In this document: positions 8,761-16,550 of the stretch, one piece after another
Numbering within the stretch: position 1 is the stretch's first letter
Layout of the letters: every line of letters starts with the position of its first letter
Assembly (NCBI RefSeq): GCF_039523235.1
Contig: NZ_BAAAEX010000009.1
Source: Castellaniella ginsengisoli
GTDB lineage: Bacteria > Pseudomonadota > Gammaproteobacteria > Burkholderiales > Burkholderiaceae_B
Direction: 5' to 3' (one strand)
DNA: 64,000 nucleotides
Translations under genes and position numbers: made by a program
Notes under the pieces: model-generated
The model's input: the letters and a program-made list of their open reading frames with translations, nothing else
What the model was told of the DNA's origin: nothing
Database searches by the model: none

Positions 8761-9544
8761 GGGATGATTGCTCCAGTCGGCGCAGCGCGTCCAGCGCCTG
8801 GCCGGTCACCCGGGCGAGATCCGCGCCGGTCAAAGGGTATTCAATGGCCCGGGGCGCCGCGGCGGGCAGCGCCCGCAGCACGGCGCGCCAGGGGGCGGCG
8901 GATGATTCCAGGGGGACGGCCACCCAGCGGTCGGGACGCCGCAGCACGCCTTTGCAATGCACGTAGCGCACCCGCGAGGCGAACACGCCGGCCGCCTGCA
9001 ACGGGCATTCGCCCACCCAGTGCCAGTTGCCCATGTCGAAGGTCATGCCCAGCGGTACGCCGGCGTCATCGGCCGCGTGAAAAAAGGCCGACAGCGCCGG
9101 GACGGTGCCCGCCGCTTCCGTCTGGTCGTTTTCCACCAGCAGCTCGACCGGGCCGCCGTCCAGCAGGCCCCGCAAGGCCTCCAGGCCGGCCGGCGCGGCC
9201 GGTGAGAATCCGCCGATCGACATCTTCAGCCAGCCCGCGCCCAGCCGGGCCGCGCGATCCAGGCCCTCCAGGACCGCCGCCTCGTCGAAGCCGCCGGCCG
9301 CGTCCCACAGGCCGCGCGGGCTGGAATAGACGCGGACCAGGGCGGCCGGATCGGCCAGCGCCGCCAGCGCGTCGAGTTCGCCGGCGGCATCCTCGCCCAG
9401 CAATTCGCCCCGCACTTCGATGCCGTCGGCGCCGCCCGCGCGGCACAGGCGCGCGAACCAGAGCTGACCATGGCGCCGGACTTCGTCCGCGCCGAATGCG
9501 GTCAGGGACACCAGCGCGCTGCGCGCCGGAATCTGCGCATGCAT
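8747..9544 (-). CDS. kguE: KguE-like sugar isomerase/epimerase (TIM barrel)
   Basis: A 265-residue protein of the xylose-isomerase-like TIM barrel (AP endonuclease 2) superfamily. Visible metal-site segments are VELLVEND, MTFDMGNWHWV and YVHCKG. In Pseudomonas kgu operons the first gene, kguE, encodes such a protein; its exact reaction is not firmly established. It lies 9 nt after the transporter ATPase gene and overlaps kguK, so transporter and catabolic genes form one unit. Confidence 0.78.
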   Translation of the reverse strand: MHAQIPARSALVSLTAFGADEVRRHGQLWFARLCRAGGADGIEVRGELLGEDAAGELDALAALADPAALVRVYSSPRGLWDAAGGFDEAAVLEGLDRAARLGAGWLKMSIGGFSPAAPAGLEALRGLLDGGPVELLVENDQTEAAGTVPALSAFFHAADDAGVPLGMTFDMGNWHWVGECPLQAAGVFASRVRYVHCKGVLRRPDRWVAVPLESSAAPWRAVLRALPAAAPRAIEYPLTGADLARVTGQALDALRRLEQSSHDRE

Positions 9545-9553
9545 GATCGCTCC

Positions 9554-10324
9554 TCAGTGATTCAGGATCTGGCCGAGGAAACTGCGCGTTTTTTCGTGGC
9601 GCGGGGCCTCGAAGAACTGATCCGGCGGCGCCTGCTCGACGACCTGGCCATCGGCCATGAAGATCACCCGATCGGCCACACTGCGGGCGAAGCCCATTTC
9701 ATGGGTCACGCACAGCATGGTCATGCCGTCGCGGGCCAGACCGATCATGGTGTCCAGGACTTCCTTGACCATTTCCGGATCGAGGGCGGACGTGGGTTCG
9801 TCGAACAGCATGACCTTGGGGGTCATGCACAGGGCGCGCGCGATGGCCACGCGCTGCTGCTGCCCCCCGGACAACTGGCTGGGGTATTTGTGCGCCTGCT
9901 CGGCGATCCGCACGCGCGAGAGGTACTCCATCGCCAGGGCCTCGGCCTGCTCGGCCTTGAGCCCGCGCGAACGCATCGGCGCCAGCATGCAATTGCGCAG
10001 CACCGTCATGTGCGGAAACAGATTGAACTGCTGAAAGACCATGCCGACTTCCTGCCGCACGGCATCGACCCCGCGCCCGTCGGCGCCCAGCGTAATGCCA
10101 TCCACCACGATGCGCCCGTCCCGGATGGTTTCCAAGCCGTTGATGCAGCGGATCAGGGTGGACTTGCCCGAACCCGAAGGTCCGCAGATCACGATGCGCT
10201 CGCCGGTCGCCACCGTCAGGTCGATGTCGGTCAGGGCATGGAACTGCCCATACCATTTGTTGAGCTTTTCGATCTGGATGATCGGGGCGCCGGAGGGCGT
10301 ATCTCGGGTCGGAGTCGAAGTCAT
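9554..10324 (-). CDS. ABC transporter ATP-binding protein, polar amino acid (GlnQ/HisP) type
   Basis: A 256-residue cytoplasmic ATPase of the polar-amino-acid-type ABC importers. Walker A is GPSGSGKST (residues 48-56), the Q-loop is MVFQQFNLFPH, the signature is LSGGQQQR (from 151) and Walker B is VMLFDEPTSALD with E176. The ATG at 10324 was chosen; an upstream in-frame start at 10384 would overlap the binding-protein gene and add a non-homologous stretch. Position between the solute-binding protein and kguE indicates that it powers uptake of 2-ketogluconate or a related sugar acid, which is unusual for this transporter class. Confidence 0.88.
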   Translation of the reverse strand: MTSTPTRDTPSGAPIIQIEKLNKWYGQFHALTDIDLTVATGERIVICGPSGSGKSTLIRCINGLETIRDGRIVVDGITLGADGRGVDAVRQEVGMVFQQFNLFPHMTVLRNCMLAPMRSRGLKAEQAEALAMEYLSRVRIAEQAHKYPSQLSGGQQQRVAIARALCMTPKVMLFDEPTSALDPEMVKEVLDTMIGLARDGMTMLCVTHEMGFARSVADRVIFMADGQVVEQAPPDQFFEAPRHEKTRSFLGQILNH

Positions 10325-10344
10325 GGCGGCAAGTCGGGAGTCGA

Positions 10345-11154
10345 TCAGGATTTCTTCAGTGCGGGCAGCGGCGCGCCGAGCCATTTCTGGTAGAGCTTGC
10401 TGAGCTCGCCGTTCTCGATGTTGCGGTCGATCAGCTCATTGAAAGCCTTGAGCGTTTCCGGCTGGTCCGGGCGGATGGCCACGGCCATTTCCTGCTGCAT
10501 CAGCACGAACTTGTTGTCGAAGCGGTTCGGGGCGCGGCGGGCGATGCCGGCGGCCACGGTGGTGGAGCAGCCGATCGCGTCGACCTGGCCGGACAGCAGC
10601 GCCTGCATGGCCGAAGCGTCGTCGTCGAAGCGGCGGATGTCGGCATCCTTGGGAGCGATCTTGGTGACGGCGATGTCCTGGGTGCTGGCGCGCGCGACGC
10701 CGATCCGCTTGCCCGACAGCCCCTCGGGGCCGGAAATCGCCAGGTCCTTGCCGCCGAACACCACGATCTGCGCGGCCGAGTACGGATTCGAGAACTGCAC
10801 CTGCTTGGCGCGCTCCGGCGTGATGGCCAGCGAAGCCACCAGCACATCGACCTTGTCGGTCAGCAGATAGGGGATGCGGTTGGGGCCGGACACGGGCACG
10901 ATCTTGAGCTTCACGCCCAGGTCCTTGGCCAGCAGCTTGGCCACATCGGCGTCATAGCCGTCGGGCTGGTTTTCGGTGTTCATGATGCCGTAGGGCGGGA
11001 AGTCGACCAGCATGCCGATCGTCAGCTCGCCTTTTTGCTTGACCTGATCGATGGTTTCCGCCGTGGCCGCGGGCGCCAGGCCGATGGCCAGTGTGGCGCA
11101 AGCGGCCAGCAAGGTGCCTCCCAGCATGCCGCGCAAGGTGTGGTTCTTGAACAT
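10345..11154 (-). CDS. Periplasmic solute-binding protein, family 3
   Basis: A 269-residue periplasmic binding protein of the family-3 (amino-acid-type) class. The N-terminal 30 residues form a signal peptide ending in PAATA-ET. The mature start IDQVKQKGELTIGMLVDFPPYG and the later DGYDADVAKLLAKDLGV are typical. The ATG at 11154 has a GGAG-type site just upstream; an alternative in-frame start at 11196 would add residues in front of the signal peptide. It should define the ligand of the transporter, predicted from context to be 2-ketogluconate, although most relatives bind amino acids or opines. Confidence 0.88.
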   Translation of the reverse strand: MFKNHTLRGMLGGTLLAACATLAIGLAPAATAETIDQVKQKGELTIGMLVDFPPYGIMNTENQPDGYDADVAKLLAKDLGVKLKIVPVSGPNRIPYLLTDKVDVLVASLAITPERAKQVQFSNPYSAAQIVVFGGKDLAISGPEGLSGKRIGVARASTQDIAVTKIAPKDADIRRFDDDASAMQALLSGQVDAIGCSTTVAAGIARRAPNRFDNKFVLMQQEMAVAIRPDQPETLKAFNELIDRNIENGELSKLYQKWLGAPLPALKKS

Positions 11155-12409
11155 GAAACATCTCCGTGAGGTTGCCGGCCCGAGGCCGGTGGACACTGAA
11201 AAGAGGACGCCGTTGCGCCCCGGAAACCGAGCCGCCTAGGCGCGCGCCTGAGCCAATGCCAGGCGCCGCTCCATCCGCCCCGCCAGCAGCGACAGCGGCC
11301 AGCACAGCAGGAAATACAGGACCGCCACGATGGAAAACACCACCATGGGCTCGAACGTGGCATTGTTCACGATCTGCCCCGCCCGGGTCAGCTCGGTGAA
11401 ACCGATGATGGCCGCCAGCGAAGTGCCTTTGATGACCTGCACCAGATACCCGACCGTGGGCGGCACGGCGATCTTGAGCGCCTGCGGCAGGATCACGTCG
11501 CGCAGGCGGGTGCGGTAGTTGAGCCCCAGGGCGGCGGCGGCTTCCCATTGGCCGCGCGGCACGGCCTCGATGCAGCCGCGCCAGATCTCGCCCAGGAACG
11601 AGCCGGCATTCAGCGTCAGCGCCACGGCGGCGGCCGTCCAGGGATCGACCTCGAAGCCGATCACCGGCGCGCCGAAGAACACCAGGAACAACTGCAGCAG
11701 CAGCGGCGTGCCGCGAAACACCTGGATGAAGCCCGTCGCCAGCGCCCGCGCGGCGCGGTTCGTACCGGTCGTGGACCCGGCGAAAAACGTAGGAGAAACA
11801 CAGCGTCAGCGCCAGGTAGATCAGCGTGATGACGATATAGATTTCGAAGCTGCGAAAGGTTTCGGACTGCAGTGTGGCCGCCACCGAGGTCAGATCGTCG
11901 GCCGAGATCACCGACACCACGCTGGAGGCCAGCATCAGCAGGATGAACTGGCTGGTCAGCGCCGGATAGATGGCGCGCAGGGCGGGCTTGAGCACGATAT
12001 AGCGGAAGATCTCGATCCGCGACAGGTTCAGCGCCAGGCCGGCCTCGACCTGGCCCCGGGGGATGGCTTCGATCCCCGCGCGTACGATTTCCGTGGCGTA
12101 GGCGCCCAGGTTGACCGTCATGGCCACCAGCGCCGCCGTATAGGGCGACCAGCGCACGCCGATCACCGGCAGGGCGAAGAAGAAAAAGAACAGTTGCACC
12201 AGGAACGGCGTATTGCGGATGAGCTCGATGTAGACCTGGATCAGCGCGCGCAACAAGGCCGGCCCGGAGGTCTTGCCCCAGGCGCACAATACCGCCACTC
12301 CCAGGCCGAGCAGCATCGACAAGGCGGAAAGCTGGATCGTCATCCAGGTCCCGCGCAGCAGCAACGGCCACGCCTCGAAGACCGGTCCGAACTGGAAGGT
12401 GTAATTCAT
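10952..12409 (-). CDS. ABC transporter permease 1, reading out of frame into permease 2
   Basis: Residues 1 to about 212 are an almost complete HisQ/GlnP-type inner-membrane permease: several membrane helices, an IRNTPFLVQLFFFFF segment and the coupling loop VEAGLALNLSRIEIFRYIVL. After YVFRRVHDRY, at about nt 11775, homology stops but the frame stays open for another 270 low-complexity Arg/Gly/Ala-rich residues, which are the shifted reading of permease 2 and of the start of the binding-protein gene. A stop would normally follow within a few residues. The true functional part is therefore 11775-12409. It is the first gene of the transporter-kgu operon, 24 nt behind a PtxS-type operator. Confidence 0.7.
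   Translation of the reverse strand: MNYTFQFGPVFEAWPLLLRGTWMTIQLSALSMLLGLGVAVLCAWGKTSGPALLRALIQVYIELIRNTPFLVQLFFFFFALPVIGVRWSPYTAALVAMTVNLGAYATEIVRAGIEAIPRGQVEAGLALNLSRIEIFRYIVLKPALRAIYPALTSQFILLMLASSVVSVISADDLTSVAATLQSETFRSFEIYIVITLIYLALTLCFSYVFRRVHDRYEPRRAGAGDGLHPGVSRHAAAAAVVPGVLRRAGDRLRGRSLDGRRRGADAECRLVPGRDLARLHRGRAARPMGSRRRPGAQLPHPPARRDPAAGAQDRRAAHGRVSGAGHQRHFAGGHHRFHRADPGGADREQCHVRAHGGVFHRGGPVFPAVLAAVAAGGADGAAPGIGSGARLGGSVSGAQRRPLFSVHRPRAGNLTEMFHVQEPHLARHAGRHLAGRLRHTGHRPGARGHGGNHRSGQAKRRADDRHAGRLPALRHHEHRKPARRL
11236..11775 (-). pseudogene. ABC transporter permease 2, 5'-truncated
   Basis: This frame encodes the last about 175 residues of a HisM/GlnP-type permease: IQVFRGTPLLLQLFLVFFGAPVIGF, the EAA-type coupling loop EAAAALGLNYRTRLRDVILPQAL, and the final membrane helices. 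The roughly 55 residues that normally precede it (first two membrane segments and start codon) are absent. Upstream its frame reaches a stop, and the preceding DNA belongs to the 3' end of permease 1 in another frame. A GTG at 11721 (VFRGTP) is the first possible start, but a product from there would lack the N-terminal helices. The simplest reading is a deletion of about 170-200 bp that fused the two permease genes out of frame; an assembly error is the alternative. Confidence 0.72.
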
Positions 12410-12432
12410 GGGAATCGCCAGGGCCGCATTGA

Positions 12433-12448
12433 TGAAACCGGTTTCATT
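12433..12448. promoter_or_regulatory. PtxS operator of the transporter-kgu operon
   Basis: The perfect palindrome TGAAACCGGTTTCA (12434-12447), extended by one A/T pair on each side, is identical to the 14-bp operator reported for PtxS of Pseudomonas, the repressor of 2-ketogluconate genes. It sits 24 nt upstream of the permease 1 start and overlaps the end of a TATAAT on the same strand, so a bound repressor would block the promoter. Confidence 0.88.
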
Positions 12449-12452
12449 ATAC
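12447..12452 (-). promoter_or_regulatory. -10 box of the transporter-kgu operon
   Basis: Reading the minus strand, a perfect TATAAT directly abuts the PtxS palindrome, sharing its final T. No convincing -35 hexamer is seen at 17-18 nt spacing (GATTTC is the best), so the promoter may be weak or activator-aided. Confidence 0.6.
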
Positions 12453-12509
12453 TGAAATATATCAACAGCGAAATCAGTGCTTACCCTGGAATCCGGCCGC
12501 CCACCGGCC

Positions 12510-13571
12510 TCAGCCGCGGTTCCCCGGCACCTCGCCTGATGCGGCCAGCGATTCGAGCCGTGTCGAGCCCCGCGCCATCAGCGTCCCCGGCAGGCGGATC
12601 GAACGGGCGGGCGCGGCCAGCCCGCCGATGCGCTCGATCAGGCAGCGCGCCGCCAGACTGCCCAGGGCGTCGGTAGGCTGTGCCACCGCGCTGATGCCCG
12701 GCCCGACGTACGGCGCCCAGGGGGTGTCGTCGATGCCGATCAGGCCGATGTCCGGCCCCAGGCGCCACCCCAGTTGCGCGACGGCAGCCACGATCCGCAT
12801 GCTGACGACCCCGTTGACCGCCAGCACGGCCGGCGGACGGCGCGCACCGGCCCGCAAATCCCGCAAAGCCTGTGCCAGGCCGCCCTGGTCGTCGACGGAT
12901 ACCTCGATCCAGCGGCCGCCGGCCTGCGGCCCCAAAGCATCCAGCCGGCTCTCGAAGGCCCGGACGCGCTCGATGCGGGAGCTGACCCCGCCCAACGGTT
13001 CGGTGACGAGCAGGAATTCCCGATAGCCGGCCTCCAGCAGGTGATCAAGACAGGCGTGCACGGCCTGGACGTTGTCCAGCGACACGAAATCGACTTCCAG
13101 CCCTTGATGCAGCCGATCGACCAGCACCACCGGCCGGCCCCGCAGAACGGGCGTCAGCACCGAGCCTTGCTCCAGCCCCATGGTGTTGAGGATGAAGCCC
13201 TCGACCTGATAGGTAGACAGCACTTTCAGGCCCACGCTCTCGCGTTCGCGCTCGTTGGCCAGGTTGAACAGCATCATCAGATAGCCCGCCTGGCGGCAGG
13301 CCTGCTCGGCTCCGCTGAGAACGGCGACCGAATACGGATTGGTGATGTCGGCCACCACCAGGCCGATCAGCCGCGAGCGGCCGCGCTTGAGCGCCCGGGC
13401 CATCGGGCTGGGCGTGTAGGACAGGGCCTCGATCGCGGCCTCGACCCGGCGGGCGATTTCCGGCGACAGCAGCGTGTCGCGGTGATTGAGGAACCGCGAC
13501 ACGGTCGCCTTGGAGACGCCGGCGTGGCGAGCCACGTCGGCAATCGTGCTGCGCGGCGGATGATTGCTCAT
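12510..13571 (-). CDS. ptxS: LacI-family repressor, PtxS-like
   Basis: A 353-residue LacI/GalR-family regulator. The N-terminal helix-turn-helix is STIADVARHAGVSKATVSRFLN followed by the hinge, and residues about 60-340 form a periplasmic-binding-protein-like effector domain (start LIGLVVADITNPYSVAVL). The gene lies directly upstream of the kgu transporter operon in the same direction, and that operon carries the exact PtxS operator, so it is called PtxS; in Pseudomonas the inducer is 2-ketogluconate. No copy of the palindrome was found before ptxS itself, so autoregulation is not evident. Confidence 0.85.
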   Translation of the reverse strand: MSNHPPRSTIADVARHAGVSKATVSRFLNHRDTLLSPEIARRVEAAIEALSYTPSPMARALKRGRSRLIGLVVADITNPYSVAVLSGAEQACRQAGYLMMLFNLANERERESVGLKVLSTYQVEGFILNTMGLEQGSVLTPVLRGRPVVLVDRLHQGLEVDFVSLDNVQAVHACLDHLLEAGYREFLLVTEPLGGVSSRIERVRAFESRLDALGPQAGGRWIEVSVDDQGGLAQALRDLRAGARRPPAVLAVNGVVSMRIVAAVAQLGWRLGPDIGLIGIDDTPWAPYVGPGISAVAQPTDALGSLAARCLIERIGGLAAPARSIRLPGTLMARGSTRLESLAASGEVPGNRG

Positions 13572-13608
13572 GAGCGGAAAAGCCTGGAGAAGACGCGCAT
13601 GCGCCGGA

Positions 13609-13629
13609 CCCGCGCAGGCAATGCGCGGG
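13609..13629. other. Inverted repeat between edd and ptxS
   Basis: CCCGCGCA-GGCAA-TGCGCGGG is a perfect 8-bp dyad in the 94-nt gap between the edd stop and the ptxS start, both on the minus strand. It has no T-run, so a factor-independent terminator is doubtful; it may be a weak terminator or a protein site. Confidence 0.35.
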
Positions 13630-13665
13630 CGAACGCCTCATTGTAGCCAGCCGGCGGGTGAACGC

Positions 13666-15498
13666 TCAGCGCCCCGCCCACTGCGGCCATTGAAAGAAAC
13701 AGGCGCCCTGCTCGGCGCCGTCCGCCTGGGCGCGCGCCACGCCGAACAGATCGCGGCCGATGCCCTGCGCCGACGCCTGCGGATCGAAGCCGGCCGGTTC
13801 GCGCGCCAGCCAGCCGGCATCCCCCAGAACTTCCAGCGTACCGGCGATGGTGTCCAGCCGGATCCGGTCTCCGTCGCGCAGGCGCGCCAGCGGCCCGCCC
13901 ACGCTGGCTTCCGGGGTCACGTGGATTGCAGCGGGCACCTTGCCCGACGCGCCCGACATCCGGCCGTCGGTCACCAGGGCCACCCGATGGCCGCGCCCCT
14001 GCAACACGGACAGCGCGGGCGTCAGTTGGTGCAGCTCGGGCATGCCGTTGGCGCGCGGCCCCTGGAAGCGCAGCACCGCCACCATGTCCTGTTCCAGCTC
14101 GCCTCGCCCGAACGCTTCCAGCAGCGCCGCCTGGCTCTCGAAGATCCGCGCGGGCGCTTCGATCAGCCGATGTTCGGGCGCAACCGCCGACACCTTGATC
14201 ACCGCGCGCCCCAGATTGCCGCGCAGAAGCTTGAGCCCGCCGTCCGGACTGAAAGGCGCCTGCGCTGCGCGCAGCACCGAGGGGTCCGCCGATGCGCGCG
14301 GGCCGTCTTCCCACGCCAGGGCGCCGTCGCGCAGCACCGGATGGCGTGTATAGGCATCCAGCCCCTTGCCCATGATCGTGGTCACGTCTTCGTGCAGCAA
14401 CCCGGCTTCGCGCAGGCTGCGGATCAGGAACGCCATACCGCCCGCCGCCTGGAACTGGTTCACGTCGGCGCCGCCGTTCGGATACACGCGCGCCAGCAGC
14501 GGCACCACGGCCGACAGATCGGAGAAGTCGTCCCAATCGATGGCCACGCCCGCCGCGCGGGCCACGGCGACCAGATGCATGGTGTGGTTCGTGGAGCCGC
14601 CGGTGGCCAGCAGGCCGACGATGCCGTTGACCAGCGCGCGCTCATCGATGACTTCCGCCACCGGCGTGAAGCGTCCGCCCCCAGCGGCCAAGGACAAGGC
14701 ATGGCGGGCGGCCTCGCGGGTCAGGGCTTCGCGCAGCGCGCTGCCCGGCGGCACGAAAGAGGCCCCCGGCAGATGCAGGCCCATGATTTCCATCAGCATC
14801 TGATTGGAATTGGCCGTGCCGTAGAAGGTACAGGTGCCGGGCGCGTGATAGGCGCCCATTTCCGAGGCCAGCAGGGCGTCCCGCCCCACCTCGCCCTGCG
14901 CATGCCGTTGCCGCACCCGGGATTTTTCCTCGTTCGAGATGCCCGAGGGCATCGGCCCGGCCGGCACGAAGACCACCGGCAGATGGCCGAAGCTGAGCGC
15001 GCCGATCAGCATGCCCGGCACGATCTTGTCGCAGACCCCGAGGCAGACCGCCGCATCGAACATCTGGTGGCTGAGCGCGATCGCCGTGGACATGGCGATC
15101 ACATCGCGGGAAAACAAGCTCAGCTCCATGCCCGCCTGCCCCTGAGTGATGCCGTCGCACATGGCGGGAACACCGCCCGCGAACTGGGCGCTGCCGCCGG
15201 CGGCGAAGGCCGCCTGCCGGATCCAGAGCGGGTAGCGGCCCAGCGGCTGATGGGCCGACAGCATGTCGTTGTAGGCCGACACGATGGCCAGATTGGGCCG
15301 TTCCGTACCCGCCAGGCGTTCTTTGGCGTCCTTCGGTTCGGCCGCCAGCGCGTGAGCCAGATTGGCGCACGCCAACTGGGCGCGCTGCGTCTTGTGCCCA
15401 TAGGCCGCGCGGCTGCGCGCCAGGTAATGCTCGCGCGTTTCGCGGCTGCGGGCAACGATGCGCGCAGTCACGGACTGGACGACGGGATGAAGGGTCAT
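13666..15498 (-). CDS. edd: Phosphogluconate dehydratase Edd
   Basis: A 610-residue dehydratase of the IlvD/Edd family that converts 6-phosphogluconate to KDPG, using an iron-sulfur cluster. Visible landmarks are NLAIVSAYNDMLSAH, AMCDGITQGQAGMELS, VCDKIVPG, the TGGSTNHTMHL segment, and VTDGRMSGASGKVPAAIH near the C-terminus. The ATG at 15498 has GGAGG 7 nt upstream; an earlier ATG at 15513 would add five residues without a site. It is divergent from hexR, and the intervening 190 nt carry two HexR-type dyads, so control by HexR is likely. Confidence 0.96.
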   Translation of the reverse strand: MTLHPVVQSVTARIVARSRETREHYLARSRAAYGHKTQRAQLACANLAHALAAEPKDAKERLAGTERPNLAIVSAYNDMLSAHQPLGRYPLWIRQAAFAAGGSAQFAGGVPAMCDGITQGQAGMELSLFSRDVIAMSTAIALSHQMFDAAVCLGVCDKIVPGMLIGALSFGHLPVVFVPAGPMPSGISNEEKSRVRQRHAQGEVGRDALLASEMGAYHAPGTCTFYGTANSNQMLMEIMGLHLPGASFVPPGSALREALTREAARHALSLAAGGGRFTPVAEVIDERALVNGIVGLLATGGSTNHTMHLVAVARAAGVAIDWDDFSDLSAVVPLLARVYPNGGADVNQFQAAGGMAFLIRSLREAGLLHEDVTTIMGKGLDAYTRHPVLRDGALAWEDGPRASADPSVLRAAQAPFSPDGGLKLLRGNLGRAVIKVSAVAPEHRLIEAPARIFESQAALLEAFGRGELEQDMVAVLRFQGPRANGMPELHQLTPALSVLQGRGHRVALVTDGRMSGASGKVPAAIHVTPEASVGGPLARLRDGDRIRLDTIAGTLEVLGDAGWLAREPAGFDPQASAQGIGRDLFGVARAQADGAEQGACFFQWPQWAGR

Positions 15499-15545
15499 GG
15501 CGGCCTCCGGCAAGTGGGATGGACAAGGATCCAGTATAGGCCTAT

Positions 15546-15562
15546 TTTTAGTGAAACTACAT
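15546..15562. promoter_or_regulatory. Imperfect HexR-type dyad near edd
   Basis: TTAG-TGAAA-CTAC with flanking T-rich bases matches the GTAG-N5-CTAC pattern with one mismatch. It lies 48 nt upstream of the edd start codon in an AT-rich stretch suitable for the edd promoter. Confidence 0.5.
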
Positions 15563-15595
15563 TTTTATCAATATCCATCGAATATTTATACTTTT

Positions 15596-15612
15596 AAGTA
15601 GATTAACTACTT
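15596..15612. promoter_or_regulatory. HexR operator in the edd-hexR intergenic region
   Basis: AAGTAG-ATTAA-CTACTT is a perfect dyad with 6-bp arms and 5-nt spacer, the same architecture as the one before eda. It lies between the divergent edd and hexR genes, 78 nt from the hexR start, and could serve both promoters. Confidence 0.72.
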
Positions 15613-15689
15613 TTCCCTGCGGCCTGCCAAGACACTGCCCGCGCAGGCCAGGCCCGGCCCCGACAGCGCGCCTTTATACTGATGCCCTC

Positions 15690-16535
15690 ATGAATACATC
15701 CATCCTGCCCGAGCTGCGCGCCCGCCTGCCCCGGCTGAGCCGCGCAGCGGCCCGCGTCGCGCGCCTGGCCATTGCCCGTCCCGGCGAGGTCGCGCGCATG
15801 ACCATCGGCGAAATCGCCCAGGCGGCCGAGGTCAGCGAGCCCACGGTGATCCGTTTCTGCCGCTCGCTGGGCCATGCGGGATGGCCCGATTTCAAGGTCA
15901 GACTGGCTGCCAGCCTGATGGCCGGCGTGCCCTACGTGCACTCCTCCCTGACCCCCGGCGAAAGCGTGGCCGGCCTGACCGACAAGGTCTTCGACAACGC
16001 CGTCTCGACGCTGCTGCGCGTGCGCGACGGGCTCGACCCCGCCGCCGTCGAATCGGCCATCGGCCTGCTGACGCAGGCCCGCCGCATCGAGTTCTACGGC
16101 GTAGGCAATTCCGGCATCGTCGCCGCCGATGCGCAGCACAAGTTCTTCCGTTTCGATCTCGCGGTCGCCGCCTACGCCGACAGCCACGTCCAAAGCATGG
16201 CGGCCTCGCTGCTGGGGCCCGCCGACGTGCTGGTGGCAATCTCGCACTCGGGCCGCTCGCGCGAACTGCTCGAATCCGCCGCGCTGGCGCGCGCCAACGG
16301 CTGCCCCCTGATCGCCATCACCGCCTCCGGCACGCCCCTGGCCGAACTGGCGACTCTGCCCCTGACGGCCGACACCCAGGAAGACACCGCGCTCTACAGC
16401 CCCATGATCTCGCGACTGGCGCATCTGGCGATCATCGACGTGCTGGCCCTGGGCGTGGCCCTGCGGCGCGGCGACCAGGCCAGCCGGGTGCTGGAAAAAA
16501 CCAAGAAAAGCCTGATCGGCAAGCGCCGGCCGTAA
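15690..16535 (+). CDS. hexR: RpiR-family regulator HexR
   Basis: A 281-residue transcription factor with an N-terminal helix-turn-helix (about residues 39-60, MTIGEIAQAAEVSEPTVIRFCRSLG with the family RFCRSLG motif) and a C-terminal SIS sugar-phosphate-binding domain (about 125-250, IEFYGVGNSG and VLVAISHSGRSRE). HexR relatives repress edd, eda and other glycolytic genes and are released by KDPG. Its position divergent from edd, with GTAG-N5-CTAC dyads there and before eda, supports this. It is followed 16 nt later by mfd. Confidence 0.92.
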   Translation: MNTSILPELRARLPRLSRAAARVARLAIARPGEVARMTIGEIAQAAEVSEPTVIRFCRSLGHAGWPDFKVRLAASLMAGVPYVHSSLTPGESVAGLTDKVFDNAVSTLLRVRDGLDPAAVESAIGLLTQARRIEFYGVGNSGIVAADAQHKFFRFDLAVAAYADSHVQSMAASLLGPADVLVAISHSGRSRELLESAALARANGCPLIAITASGTPLAELATLPLTADTQEDTALYSPMISRLAHLAIIDVLALGVALRRGDQASRVLEKTKKSLIGKRRP

Positions 16536-16550
16536 TCCCCCGAATACCCC

